From assembly GCA_900660155.1 (NCBI GenBank), contig CABFPE010000708.1, positions 224,361-288,360 of the forward strand: 64,000 bases of DNA, in the 5' to 3' direction. Numbering within the stretch: the stretch's first letter is position 1; each line of letters opens with the position of its first letter. A program made the position numbers and the translations under genes. This document shows positions 10,761 to 22,108 of the stretch, one piece after another. Under the pieces are notes generated by a model that saw nothing but the letters and a program-made list of their open reading frames with translations, was not told the DNA's origin and ran no database searches. The DNA comes from Hofstenia miamia. Its lineage: Eukaryota > Xenacoelomorpha > Acoela > Hofsteniidae.

Positions 10761-13700
10761 AACCAGTTAAGAGAAGAAACGTTTGGTGGTTTACTACATT
10801 GGTAAATCCACACCCGTCCTTTATCAAGTGATAGATATTAACCATAATACACTGTGCAAATAGGCCTGGTGGAGGATGTTACAGTAGGAGCAATTCATGT
10901 CTTTGCACATTTTGTGCATATAAAAAATAAGAGTGTTGATAGCCAGATGGTTTACTGCTTCTATAAGATAAGGTAGAACAGAACAACTAACTTTGTGATT
11001 AGGAGTATCCAATTGTTTGTTAATGAACATTTTTGTCTCTGAAGGTAGCTGAGATTTGGTAATGTAAGGTACAGTTCTAGTGGCAATAAAGTAAGGATGT
11101 AAAGTCTTGGATCCAATATATGAAAGATAAACATGACGTTGTTGCTGCTGTTTGAGTGAGGATTGCTGAGAGGCAGATCTCTGTGAAGATGCAGAACTAA
11201 GGGAGGAGTGTGAGTGATGCCAATGTTTCTTAGATTGTGGTAAAACAAGTGGTTATAACACTGTCTTCTTGGTAATACTAGTTTCCAGTTTTTGTTTAAC
11301 AGAAGGTTTGATGTCCATGTTGGACCTCTCTGTGAGATGGCTACCTGAGCTGTAAGATGGGTAGGTGCTCAGCAAGGTTGAATGACCACTCAAAACGCCT
11401 GTGCTTTCCAAGCTGTAATGCAATAATCAAGAAAGACATTCAGAAGTATATGGCTGACTATCCAATGTGATCATATACAAAAATGATGAAACATCTTTTG
11501 GGATCACATGCTCAGCAAATTGTGAAATTGGGAGCAGGGCATGGAATATGCCCCTCTGTTGAAACTTTCTCGCAACATGAAGATATTTCTCAGTGTCTTT
11601 ATAAAATTCATAATTTTTTGAAGAAAAGTATTTTAATATTATTTCTTCAACAAGACTTACATGTAATTTTCAAACCATATTTTATCATTGACAGTATTTT
11701 GTGCACAAAGAAGCTAATCAAAATCACCAGATGGATAAATGAGGCTGTATCTTCTTGAACCAATCAAGAAATTTTCATCCAGGTTCAAATAGTTCAAAGA
11801 GCTGACCAGAGAAGTCAGCAACATTGATATATTTATCATTTTTTTCCACATGAGAGTCTTTTATCAGTTTCAATGAATCCAACTGCATATTTTTTATAAT
11901 AATTTTACAGTTGCTTTGTCTTCCAGTTTTTACAATAAGTGAAAATTCTTTCTAAATAATGGAAGAATGTTGCTTTTCAAGAATTTCTTCTTCAAATTTT
12001 TCGTAAAAGGTGAATAGTTGCCATGATTAGAACTCTTTTTTTCTAAATATGCAGCTAAGCTTGTGCTAAAATACAAGTAAATATTATGATATTTCAACTT
12101 TGGTTCAGCTAGAAAACAATTTGTTTGATAAAAGATAATTCATTTATATATATATAAGTTTTCTAGGATGAAATTGCTTTTTTGCAATCATAAAAAGGAG
12201 CTAAATTTTTTCCATTCTGCTTGAGAATTACTCTTTATATCAATTCTTGCCCTCTTAGGTGAATAAACATTTGAAAACAGAGATGCTCTTTCCATAAAAA
12301 GGGCCTTATCAATGGAAATATGCTTCTCTGAACAAAAATTATTTGTTGGAATGTAATTCAGAAGCTCAAGAGAGGTTGCTAAACAGGAAGAATACCATTT
12401 TTTCTTACATCAGTCACTGAGGAAAATCAGAAATTTCATAATTGAAAAAAAAACTGTCTCTACACTTTATAGGGAATGCATATAAATGTACACCCAGTTC
12501 AGTAAATTGAGCACATTGGCATTGGCACCTGCAAACATAGATTTGAAATTAGGCAAGTTATTATGTCTTATGTTTTTATAAGTAATAATGACACACAGCC
12601 ATCCACCTGACAGTTTATAAAGTTCTTTCTAATATTTCATCATCACTCAAAGTACAAAGATATTCTTCATCACTAATAATGGGTTCTTATTCAATGGCAG
12701 ATTTACAAAACATGATAACAATATAAAACACACCCAAAGGCTTTCAATAGAAAAAAGCATTTTGTGACAAATTGAATTGCAAATCACTGATGTAATGTAA
12801 TTATGGACTGTACCTACATGAAAACAAATAAACCTTTCCACAATTTTTCAATAACTAACCAAAATCATTTCTTAAAAAGGAGATCTCAAGACCTGGATTC
12901 ACAAGAAGCACTCATTACATCTGTCAAGTATTTTTAAAGCATGATATCTTTTGGTTTATTTCATGACTCAAACATGGGATTTATTATGCTCAAGGTTTTA
13001 ATTTAATTTTAAGCAAAAGCACAAACTTTTTTGCAATTTTTTTTAAAAGATTGACACAAATCTGTTTAAAATCTAATTGTCTTCTATGAATATTTTAAAA
13101 TCCTTCAAAGTGATAACATTCAACATGCTCATTAAAAAGAGTTACTCTCTCCTTGCCATTTGCTCTTACAACTGAACATTCTTAGTGTCATAGTTAGCAG
13201 AGTTGCTGTGTGCAACAATTTAAGGTAACTCATTTATTGCAGGTGATGGTTCCTTGTGCATTGTTGAAAGAATTAGCACTTGATAGCTGGCATTGTCCCA
13301 ATATGAGCATAACAACATGCCTGATATTCTATAAGATTTGATGCTCATCTTGGTATAGTTTTGTACACATGGGGACATTTTGGTATATGTTTTCTATTAG
13401 ATTTGATAGTCTCAACTAATGTTATTTTCTTCTTGAGTAAAGGCATTAACTTTCATTTTTAAAAATTCATTCATTTTTAAAAGATTCACTTTTCTTTTTA
13501 CTCAGTTTTTTATTATTTGCTATCTGATGAAAAGCATAGGAGTTCCTTGAATCATTGACCTAGAATTTTTGATATCAAAATTTCAAAGTTTGCCTTTGAT
13601 GTACTGTTGAAAAATGATGCATTGAAGGCATTCACCTACCTGATCATCAACAGTAAGGCAAGCATATGTCAGTCTTTTTTGTAAAATTTCCAAGAAAATT

Positions 13701-14816
13701 GCACTGATGCTAATGTATCACTTTTATCGTATTGAGCTCAATCATCCATTAAAACCCACGTCTTTATTTACATGAAACTGTCCTCACTCATAGCAGCCAA
13801 AAATATTTGCTGCCCATGAATTTCAGACTATAAATCCTTGATGTAGTGATAGTGTGATCAATAAACACCACCAATGAGATATAGTGCAAGAGAGGTATCC
13901 ATTTATACTTTGGAAATAACAATCCAAGAATGCATTGTCATTCATATTCTGTTTGATAGTTTAACAAAACATCAAACAGATATTTCAAATGCAAGTACAG
14001 TGATTTCCATTGAATTTGCAGATTAATGCCTGTCTTTTCACCAGTAGGAGACCTTACAAGAGAAACATTAGAACCTACTTCCTCCCATATTTTAGGGTCA
14101 GGAAAAGATATTCCACCATTCCTGCCTAGATCTCAGCAATATCTCAATAATAGCATACCATCTTAACCAGATATATCATCTTCACTGGAAGGTATAACAT
14201 CAATCATAAAAACAGCTAATATATCATGATTTTTGTTTGTTCAATGGCAGCATTTTCCAAATTCATTAGAGAGCTCTGCTTGAACATCATTTGAGTCTTT
14301 AGTAAGCTCATCATAAAAAACAATTAATACAAAATACAAAGTTAAAATTATGCATAATGTGTGCAGAAAATCTAAATTTATAATATCAAAAAAATATTGC
14401 GTAATTGGTTGATTTTTACAAATCTCAAAAATATTTCAAAAATAGCAGTTAAATAGTTAGAAGAATACATGGACAAAAATTAACTCACTGGGTTTATGTT
14501 ACACAAAAATCAAATCAGGATAACAATCTATAACCTGAAATGAATGAAATTTAGCTAACTCATTGGTCACTACTGAAATTCACTATAGGAATACAAGTTA
14601 CTTGCTATTTACGTAAGTAGTCAGTAATAGATAGAACTTAAAATGTCAAGAGCAGCAATATTATTTTTAAGACGTGCTCTGTGAGTGCATTTTAAGTTTG
14701 TAAGGATTCACTAAGCTCCAACGAGTTTTTAATAAATATTGAAGATTAATCTCTGAATAAATCTAGAACTAAAAATTAAATTTTATTGGAATGAACATAA
14801 AGAGCCATCTTAAAAA

Positions 14817-14849
<33 letters not shown>

Positions 14850-15186
14850 CTTCTGCGAAAATCACAAGTAAATGATTGTAAATTCTGAATTCAGTTTGAA
14901 AATATTTTATATATTTTGAAATTATTAAGATAATACTGGAATGTTTCAACACTCAGTTAAAATGAAGTTTAAAGAAATTGTTCAATTCATTAACATAATT
15001 AAATAATATCATACTATGTCATAAATTATTTGCATTTCTTAATCTATGCTAATACCAAACATACGTGGTGAAAGTTGCATAAATATCAGATGAAGCATAG
15101 TCATACAATTGAATATCTTCATGAAAAAATGCTAGTCAAGTTTAGAATATTGTTAAAAATGCATTTCGCAAATTTAAAATACAATA
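10761..15186. other. Long AT-rich stretch without recognised gene
   Basis: Short frames of 60-95 codons (10961-11248 minus, 11483-11758 plus, 12647-12841 minus) show no known motif. Parts of 11.4-14.3 kb have scattered stretches of fairly long codon-like sequence on the minus strand between frequent stops. That could be a decayed transposase or host gene, but nothing can be identified. A TA microsatellite is at 14820-14849. Confidence 0.45.
14820..14849. repeat. TA dinucleotide microsatellite
   Basis: About 14 uninterrupted TA units. Confidence 0.95.
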
Positions 15187-15721
15187 TCATTTTACATCCA
15201 TACTTTTTGTATTTCTGAAGGCACTTACTGCAGCAGCATGAAATGTTGTGTTAAAAGTCATGTAAATGATTGGGTTAATAAGTGATGATGCTAATATAAG
15301 CTGTAGGCTTATTACATATGCAACAGAATCCAAAGTCCAACCAAAGCCAATTCCATACAAAAGTTCAGTGTAAACAAATAAAATGTAAATGCCATTAGGA
15401 TATGAGCACATCAAAAATTCTGCTACAAGAATAATGCAGATGGGTGTTGCTCTTTGCTGTGACTTTGTTACTTTGTTATCTCTTTTTTTGGATAAAACGC
15501 AATACACTATTTTAGAATATAATGTTCCAATAACACTGGTTACACATGTCAAAAAAACTGTATGTGAAATCAGTAAATATAATGTTAGGTATCTCGGCCA
15601 ATTGATGGAGACAAGCACACATTCATTGTTTTGGTTTTCTGCAATAAGTGTATCATAACAATGGCTAATTATGCTGAGCATGTGAGAACTTATAATAAAA
15701 GTTATTCTTATAATCGAAGAT
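15187..15721 (-). CDS. Last coding exon of a rhodopsin-like (class A) GPCR
   Basis: Encodes about 177 residues that read as the second half of a seven-helix receptor. They comprise a helix-4-like segment (IIRITFIISSHMLSIISHC), an extracellular loop with Cys, helix 5 (YLTLYLLISHTVFLTCVTS), a basic third inner loop (SKKRDNKVTKSQQR), helix 6 with CSYP in place of the usual CWxP, and helix 7 with the NPxxY motif (NPIIY). The tail is short and ends MDVK before TGA at 15187-15189. The exon probably starts at 15721 after the acceptor ttttctag. Extending further upstream soon meets an in-frame stop. The exons for helices 1-3, including DRY, were not found; they may lie in the gap at 15817-16029 or further right. 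It should act at the plasma membrane. Ligand is unknown, and both peptide and amine receptors fit. Confidence 0.75.
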
Positions 15722-15816
15722 CTAGAAAAATTCTTGTAGTATATTGGATAAGTGATAAGTCACTGCAATATACCTAAAAGTACGTTTTACTTATTCTGGA
15801 GAATATACATATATAT

Positions 15817-16029
15817 NNNNNNNNNNNNNNNNNNNNNNNNNNNNNNNNNNNNNNNNNNNNNNNNNNNNNNNNNNNNNNNNNNNNNNNNNNNNNNNNNNNN
15901 NNNNNNNNNNNNNNNNNNNNNNNNNNNNNNNNNNNNNNNNNNNNNNNNNNNNNNNNNNNNNNNNNNNNNNNNNNNNNNNNNNNNNNNNNNNNNNNNNNNN
16001 NNNNNNNNNNNNNNNNNNNNNNNNNNNNN
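15817..16029. other. Assembly gap (213 N) flanked by TA repeats
   Basis: The flanks are atatat on both sides, so the missing sequence is probably a TA microsatellite. The receptor-like frames that run through it are artefacts of the N run. Confidence 0.9.
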
Positions 16030-16172
16030 TATATATATTATAAGTGAATAACTCCACAAAAACAGTTATTGAGACAATACATCTGAATAGATATTTTACA
16101 ACGTTTTGCTTTGTGAAATAGTAGAAAACTAACTATAACTGTATCATGCTGCTTGAGATTCTAAAATATAGG

Positions 16173-16290
16173 GATGCGGTTTTATCAAGCTCCCACCGAA
16201 AAATTTTGGGGATGTTCTACATTTCATTTTGCGTGGTAGACATAACAAAATTATTTTTTGCGGTTGATTTGCAGTGGGAAGCTTAAAATA
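16173..16290. repeat. Short inverted-repeat element (MITE-like hairpin)
   Basis: The left part tttatcaagctcccaccgaa pairs imperfectly with the right part around gcagtgggaagcttaaaata. Both are flanked by matching A/T runs and gcggtt-like sequence. About 115 bases long and non-coding. The assignment to a transposon class is open. Confidence 0.4.
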
Positions 16291-16320
16291 CATGTGCTCT
16301 AAACACTGCGGCATTTAATA

Positions 16321-16840
16321 TAGAGGGTAGGCCAGACGTTAGGGGGCAATTCCAAAAAAATTAAATTTTTAATGTAAATTAAGCATTTATTCAGTTTATG
16401 TACGTTCACTGTAATGTAATGAATAATAAATGATCCATTTATTTACAAATACTCAAATTGTCCACCATTTACCTCGATGCACTTCAAAACTCTGTTCTCC
16501 ATCGATGAACACTCTTTGTGACAAAGCTCAGGAATAATTGAATAAAAAGTGTTGGTTATTCTTTCTTTCAACTCATTCAAAGAACGTGGTTTGGTACTGT
16601 GCACAGCTTCCTTAATAACTCCCCTGAGGAAGAAGTCAGGCGGAGTAAGATCGGAAGAACTTGGGGGCCAATCAAGTCCTCCCGTCGGCCTATCCAACGA
16701 TTACCAGGAAAGAAAAACGGTTCAATTTACGCTTCACAACAGATAGCGGCCCAATCGGCTACTTCCAGAGCATTAACATGACGTTCAATTTATTTATGTG
16801 GATTTTCTGTATCACTGCCCCTAACTTTTGGCCCACTCTG
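16321..16840 (-). mobile_element. Tc1/mariner-superfamily DNA transposon remnant, internally deleted
   Basis: The left end (tagagggtaggccagacgtt) and the reverse complement of the right end (cagagtgggccaaaagttag) form imperfect terminal inverted repeats of about 30 bases that converge on ttaggggca. Both are next to TA, the target site of this superfamily (16319-16320 and 16841-16842). The 520 bases between hold only the C-terminal part of a transposase, so the 5' two thirds of the gene are deleted. It cannot move by itself. Confidence 0.8.
16443..16760 (-). pseudogene. Mariner-type transposase, C-terminal remnant
   Basis: The frame 16443-16697 (84 codons) contains WPPSSSDLTPPDFFLRG, the counterpart of the family motif WPPRSPDLTPLDFFLWG that carries the last catalytic aspartate region. 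It ends with CIEVNGGQFEYL, typical of the family C-terminus (CI..NGGH.EHL). Just upstream in another frame is FPGNRWIGR, matching the FP.RWIGRGGP block, so at least one frameshift separates the two. The first two catalytic positions and the DNA-binding domain are absent. Confidence 0.8.
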
Positions 16841-17719
16841 TATTATTATCATGTACACAGGTTTCCAATATTTTGCGTACTGACTTTAGTGTTTATTGAG
16901 AAGCACTTTCATCAAAGCTCTTTAGCATATTCTTAAAGAAATATTTCAACTTATTTTGTATGAAATTGTTTTTTGATAAAAATGAATATAATTACATCTT
17001 TGTGTTCCTCGTCATATTTTGCTACGAGTAGTTAATGTAAAATTGACTTTCTTTTGGAATTAGAATATAAGTTTTAAATTTATAACCCGTTTTGCCTTTA
17101 GGTGTTTTCACAGTGTGGAGCAGCTTTTAATTCTGAGAACAGAGAAACCGCAAATCTTAATAAGGGTAAGGGTCTTAAATTTAGTCTGATTTGAAACAAA
17201 AAATTCTTGATTGACATTAGTCTTACATATGACATAGCCTTGTACAGCCAACGAAGTCTAAGGAAAAGTTTTCCGTGATGCATAGCGTTACCAAAACTTT
17301 TCAGTTAGTTCATTACGTAATATTTATGAAAAAATTACAAAAATATCTGGAACATCAAGAAAAATAGAAGTTAGCAAATATGTTCGTGTAAAATAGCAGT
17401 AGAACTGAAATACTAAACCTTAAGTTATTTTTCCAATGATTTCCTTCACTCTTATATTGAAACAGTTTACTAAAGTTTTCTTCGATATTATTAAAATGCA
17501 ACTTGTAGGTGTGCTACGTTTTCATTCCTAAATTATGAAAGTGATTATCATGAACCTATTCCGTGCGGATAGAATGATATCTAAATTGTGTCGATTGCAT
17601 AATAACTCATGGAGTACTAGGACTTTAAAAATGTCTACTCTAATAATTCAAATAAGCGGCAATTATTATAATTTCATTATATTTTGTTTTCTTTGATAAA
17701 GAACAATAGACAATGTAAT

Positions 17720-17870
17720 ACACAAGCGGAGTATGATTGGCTAATTTTAATATTTTCTGTGAAAAATTAAGAAATATTATGAACACATGGGTGGAGATAT
17801 TTTCACAGAGTATATTTTTTCGAAATTTTGTGGGACTTCCTCCGCTTTTCGACACTCAACTTGATAACAG
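17720..17870 (+). promoter_or_regulatory. Possible promoter region with inverted CCAAT box
   Basis: Contains gattggctaat at about 17737-17747, a classical inverted CCAAT element. The sequence is locally less AT-rich towards 17850 (ggacttcctccgcttttcg). It precedes the short ORF at 17876. No TATA box or transcript evidence is available. Confidence 0.25.
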
Positions 17871-17875
17871 CAAAG

Positions 17876-17977
17876 ATGTCCGTGTCAAGAATTCCTGCGT
17901 ATGCCCCTGAGTATAAGATGAATAAATGCTTGGCATCGACAGCACCTCCACAAAGTAGATATTTGAGCCCTCCCTGA
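17876..17977 (+). CDS. Possible short ORF or first coding exon, function unknown
   Basis: An ATG opens 33 codons (MSVSRIPAYAPEYKMNKCLA... to TGA at 17975-17977). Codon usage and base composition stand out from the surrounding AT-rich DNA. It could be a complete small protein. It could also be a first exon: a possible donor, aaagtagat, lies near 17952. I do not recognise the protein and could not place a downstream exon. Confidence 0.25.
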   Translation: MSVSRIPAYAPEYKMNKCLASTAPPQSRYLSPP

Positions 17978-19559
17978 GGTTCATTCTTGCCTGCGTCTTT
18001 TTTAGATAATTTTTATTTTTCTCTTCCGGCATAAAATAGATTTAAAATTAGAAAAATTGAAAATTTTTTATTTCGTGATGTTTCAGTTTCACAGGCAGCA
18101 GAGTTGGTATAAACACGCTTAAGTTCATCTATTACACAATACGATGACTGTCATACATCCACGAAAATCAGCATAAATGTGCACATAGGATATACATTCT
18201 TAATTTCACAAAGATAGTCTTTTGCTGTCATTTATTTAAGGTTAAGCTTTTTTACCGTAAGCAAAAATTCTAAAAGAATTCTGTTACTTTCTAATTCACT
18301 GAGTGCCATTTTGAATAAATAGAAAGTTGATGATTTCGAATGGTTACAGAACATTAAGCATAATTCTTTTTATGGTTATTCATTAAACCATTTAAGTGCA
18401 AAGCCTTTCAGTATGAAAAAAATTACTGAGTAAAATAGATAATTATGAAATAATGTTAAAGAAGCCCTATATGTGTATAGGCCATTTGATGAAAAATAGA
18501 AATTTATTGAAAAAATCGATTTCTTTTTGAAAAATTACAAAAATTTTAATAAGACTTGACAACCTATAAATTTTAAGTAAATAATTTATAAAAAATTAAT
18601 TTTCTTTAATTTTTTTTCAATAAATTCACAATTTCAAATAGCCTGGATAAGTTCTAGAGATAACAAACAGATTGTCGAACAATTTCTCAAATTTTAATTC
18701 GAGGCACAGCTCATGAGGAATATTAAAATTATGTGTTCAATGTACTAGGGGAATTTGCCAAAACAGATTTTTGCAATAGTGCAATTTTTCAATTTTCCCT
18801 TATACTGCAAAACTGTATATTGATGATACTTAAGATGGCATACCCATGCTTAGACAATTTTCGATACTTTCTGTACATTAGAATAATAACTAAGAAATAT
18901 TCATTTTCGATATTATAGTTTAAAAAATATTTATTTTATGCTTTTCAAAATAATTTTCTTGAGCAATTAAAATTGTCATTTGATTTAATGCATAAATTAT
19001 CAATAACAAACATTCTTATTTGATAAAATTAAATTCTATCCCGAAAGCATTTCTGACAATTCATTAGTGCAACGAAATTTATGTTTGTTTTATAAGATTT
19101 TTTAGCTGAGCACGTTATAGTATCCAATGTTTTCCTTATAGATAATGTCTTTTGTACATAAATACATAGATTTTGCTGCAGTTCATAACCAGAGTATGTG
19201 AATTTTGGTTAAAGTCAAATTTGATTAATTAATTAGTCTAAATCTGACAATGAAAGTAGTGTTTTAATCAGTTAAAATGTCATTTTTGTAAATATTATTA
19301 CTATTATTTACATCGCATCAACGCCGAATAAAATTCATTGTCCTACAGTGTGTATTAAGTGTAGAGCAATCTCTAAAAATATTTTTTTTCTAAGCATTCT
19401 TGAGAAAATATAAGGGCAAATAAAATTCAAATTGCCCCAAAACCTAACAAACCTTTCTTTTGAAGAAAAGTAGCACTACAATGCACATTACTTCGTCATT
19501 CAGAAAGATTTCGTGATGGAAGAATAATATATACCAAATTAGAGCAATCACTAAAAATA

Positions 19560-21960
19560 TTTTTTATGCCATGCACTAAGATTGCACGTGATATCAATTT
19601 TCGTGCGTCATCACACTACACAAATTTTTCGTTGCAAGAAAATATTTCGTGTAATAGATCAGATCTCTCATGCCCTATCTTCAGTAAAAACGTCAAATCA
19701 GGAAAGTATGAACTTGAGTGTTTGCAGTCAATCATTAGGGAATATGAAGTCCTTAGTACCCAGCTCCAGTCCATTGTCACACAGAGAATCCGTGTTTTGC
19801 TTGCAGCATCCAACTACGGCTGGAAAGCCACTCTCAGAAATACAGCTGATGGACAGCTCCTGTCAATTTTCATACCTCACCTTATCCCAGTACAATCTGC
19901 CTACCAATACCTCTTTTAGCATGTATCGTTTGGAACCCATGCAACTCCACAGCAGCAGTATAAGCCAGCCAGAAGAAGAAGCAGATCACTCACAAATTTT
20001 GGAAGTTAGTTCTCTACATTTGTCTCTCCCAAAGTCTCTTACAATCCCTACACTTTCTTCCTGTTGTTCACTGTTTTCCAGTAATTCTTTAGCATCAACT
20101 TCTATCTTTCCCTGTTCGCAGTTAGATACCACGCCTTGCTTAACACCAGATCCTATCCAAGCATTTACACCAGTACTCCGTGCATAACAATCATTCTCCA
20201 TGGACCCAGTATCTCAGTTGCAGATTCTAGATCTCTTTCAGTCTCTGCATTTACAGACTCTTGATGTATTGGGCTACCATTTCAGCTTACCGTACTCAAC
20301 TGTTCCAAAGTTCTGGACGTTCAAATCAAAATGTCTCACTTACACATAGCTGATATTGACCAGCTTTTCATCGTGCAAATCGTAATATACATGTTGCGCA
20401 TCCCGAACACAACTGGTTAGACATACTTTCAGGCATCACTCTTTCTTCATTTCAACTTAATGCACTGGCGGATCAGGCAGCTGCCCCAGCACTAGCGGAT
20501 CAGGCCGCTGCTCCACAGAAAGCACTGCCTTATCAGGCAGATGGTGAAGACAACCCATCGCTATTATATGGTCTTAAGCTTTTCTCCTCTCAAATGACAG
20601 AGTTTTTGCAGCCACCTCAGCAGCAGGGCGCACATCAGTTTCTTGGTGAGTCACAGAGTATAGTTGTAGAAGAACCTCTCCTTCCAAAACCTTAATACAT
20701 TTTTCACTCATCTTCTGTTGACTGGGAAGGTCTACAACGCGAATTTCATGTCCCTAATCGTATTATGAAATGTTTTTCTTTTAGAATTTTTTTAAGTCAA
20801 TTCAAAACTACAGTTTAAAAGCGGCTGATACTTCCAAAGTCAGAGCTTCATCGTTTACCTGCAGACTCTTTTCTCAAAGCACTACTCAAAGCACAGGTCA
20901 TTTCGCCGGGTCCTCGAAGATCACCTTTCCAAGCTAGGACCTTCTTTGTACCAAAGAATGGTGGAAAAGTACGCCTGGTAGTAGATTACTCCACCGTTAT
21001 CTCATCCTATTCCATTTTACCTACCGCGTATAGCTAAAGTTATGAAATGAAGACCACCACCACTCTGCTTCATTATCTTACAATTCGATCTGCAATCTGC
21101 ATTCTATCATATTCCAGTTGATCAAGTTCACAAGTACAGAACTACCTCTCTTGCTCACAATGGTCGTCGTTATCTCTTCAATCGTGCACCCATGGGCCTC
21201 TCGTACATCATTGCTCCTTGCCAATTCTTATCTAATACATTGTTATATCCCTTCAGGAAGTTTGGTTTCATATCCTGAGCACATATAGACAACATCATGA
21301 TCATACTACCTTACTCATGTATCTATATGGTTCAGAAATGACTGGATACACTTACTCAAATAAATATATCTATGGTTACTGTCAAGTCGTCTTACGATCT
21401 TCATACACAACAATACCTAGGTTTCATTTTCAATATTCCCCAACAATTTATTGCAGCCACGCAGGATCGTTCACACATGGTCAGAATCATTGGTGAACTT
21501 GACTTCTGCTCTTTTACACGGAAGCAAAGTCAATCTGCCTTAGGTCATTTATGCTTTCGTGGCCACTCATTGGCACTCAGCATTAATCAGATCTTCGAAA
21601 TTAATTACAGCATGGGCTAATTCTTCAACCCACCTTCTGGTAACGTTTGGTATACGGATGCCTTTTTAGCTACATCTCTAACACCTTTTCCCACATTTTC
21701 CGGAAGGAACTCCAGGCATTCATTATAGCAGCGGATTCTGCAGTCGGTGGAGATACAATATAGTGGATTCATGGCCTCTAGCCTTGGCATTGAATTCCGG
21801 CAAATTAAAGGCTGGCCGCCACTTAGAAGCTGTTCTTGCCCCTTACTTGTTTCTACTAAAGAACTCTTGGTACTTTATATTGCCTCATTGTATAATCTAG
21901 CGGATGGACATTCACGAACTCCTACGCAGGCACATCCTCCTCTAATTTTTCCCTTATAAT
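19560..21960 (+). mobile_element. Old retroelement with reverse transcriptase and RNase H, class unclear, broken
   Basis: A fossil. From left to right: a Ser/Gln-rich possible Gag-like region (19566-20190); a segment with short repeated units of about 30 bases encoding ALADQAAAP-like repeats (20460-20550); reverse transcriptase blocks near 20870-21300, with FFVPKNGGKVRLVVDYS, FDLQSAFYHIPVD and RAPMGLS; a connecting region with YLGFIF near 21415; and RNase H near 21650-21930 with YTDAF at its start and LADGHSRTP at its end. No integrase, tyrosine recombinase or terminal repeats were seen. Domain order and motif style fit DIRS-like or hepadnavirus/caulimovirus-like polymerases at least as well as Ty3/Gypsy. 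There are several breaks, and it is old. Confidence 0.7.
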
Positions 21961-22067
21961 TTAGTATAATTGCAAATTCTGTAGATTAATTTTTTCTTTT
22001 GTACAATTTTACCAATTTTATTTATACTGCAGGTGCTACGCCTATATTTTTGTTTCTGTATATTCTG

Positions 22068-22068
<1 letters not shown>

Positions 22069-22105
<37 letters not shown>
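22069..22105. repeat. TA microsatellite
   Basis: About 17 TA units just downstream of the retroelement remnant. Confidence 0.95.

Positions 22106-22108
<3 letters not shown>

Larger units (their letters stand above)
16843..19559. other. Intergenic stretch; one short candidate exon, otherwise nothing recognised
   Basis: AT-rich, with small frames only. The exception is the compact region 17720-17980 described separately. Around 17100-17290 a somewhat GC-richer segment gives a 61-codon minus-strand frame without known motifs. Confidence 0.45.

Noticed and set aside
11483-11758. 91-codon plus-strand frame
   Set aside because: No known motif and no neighbouring exons recognised. Composition is like the surrounding AT-rich DNA.
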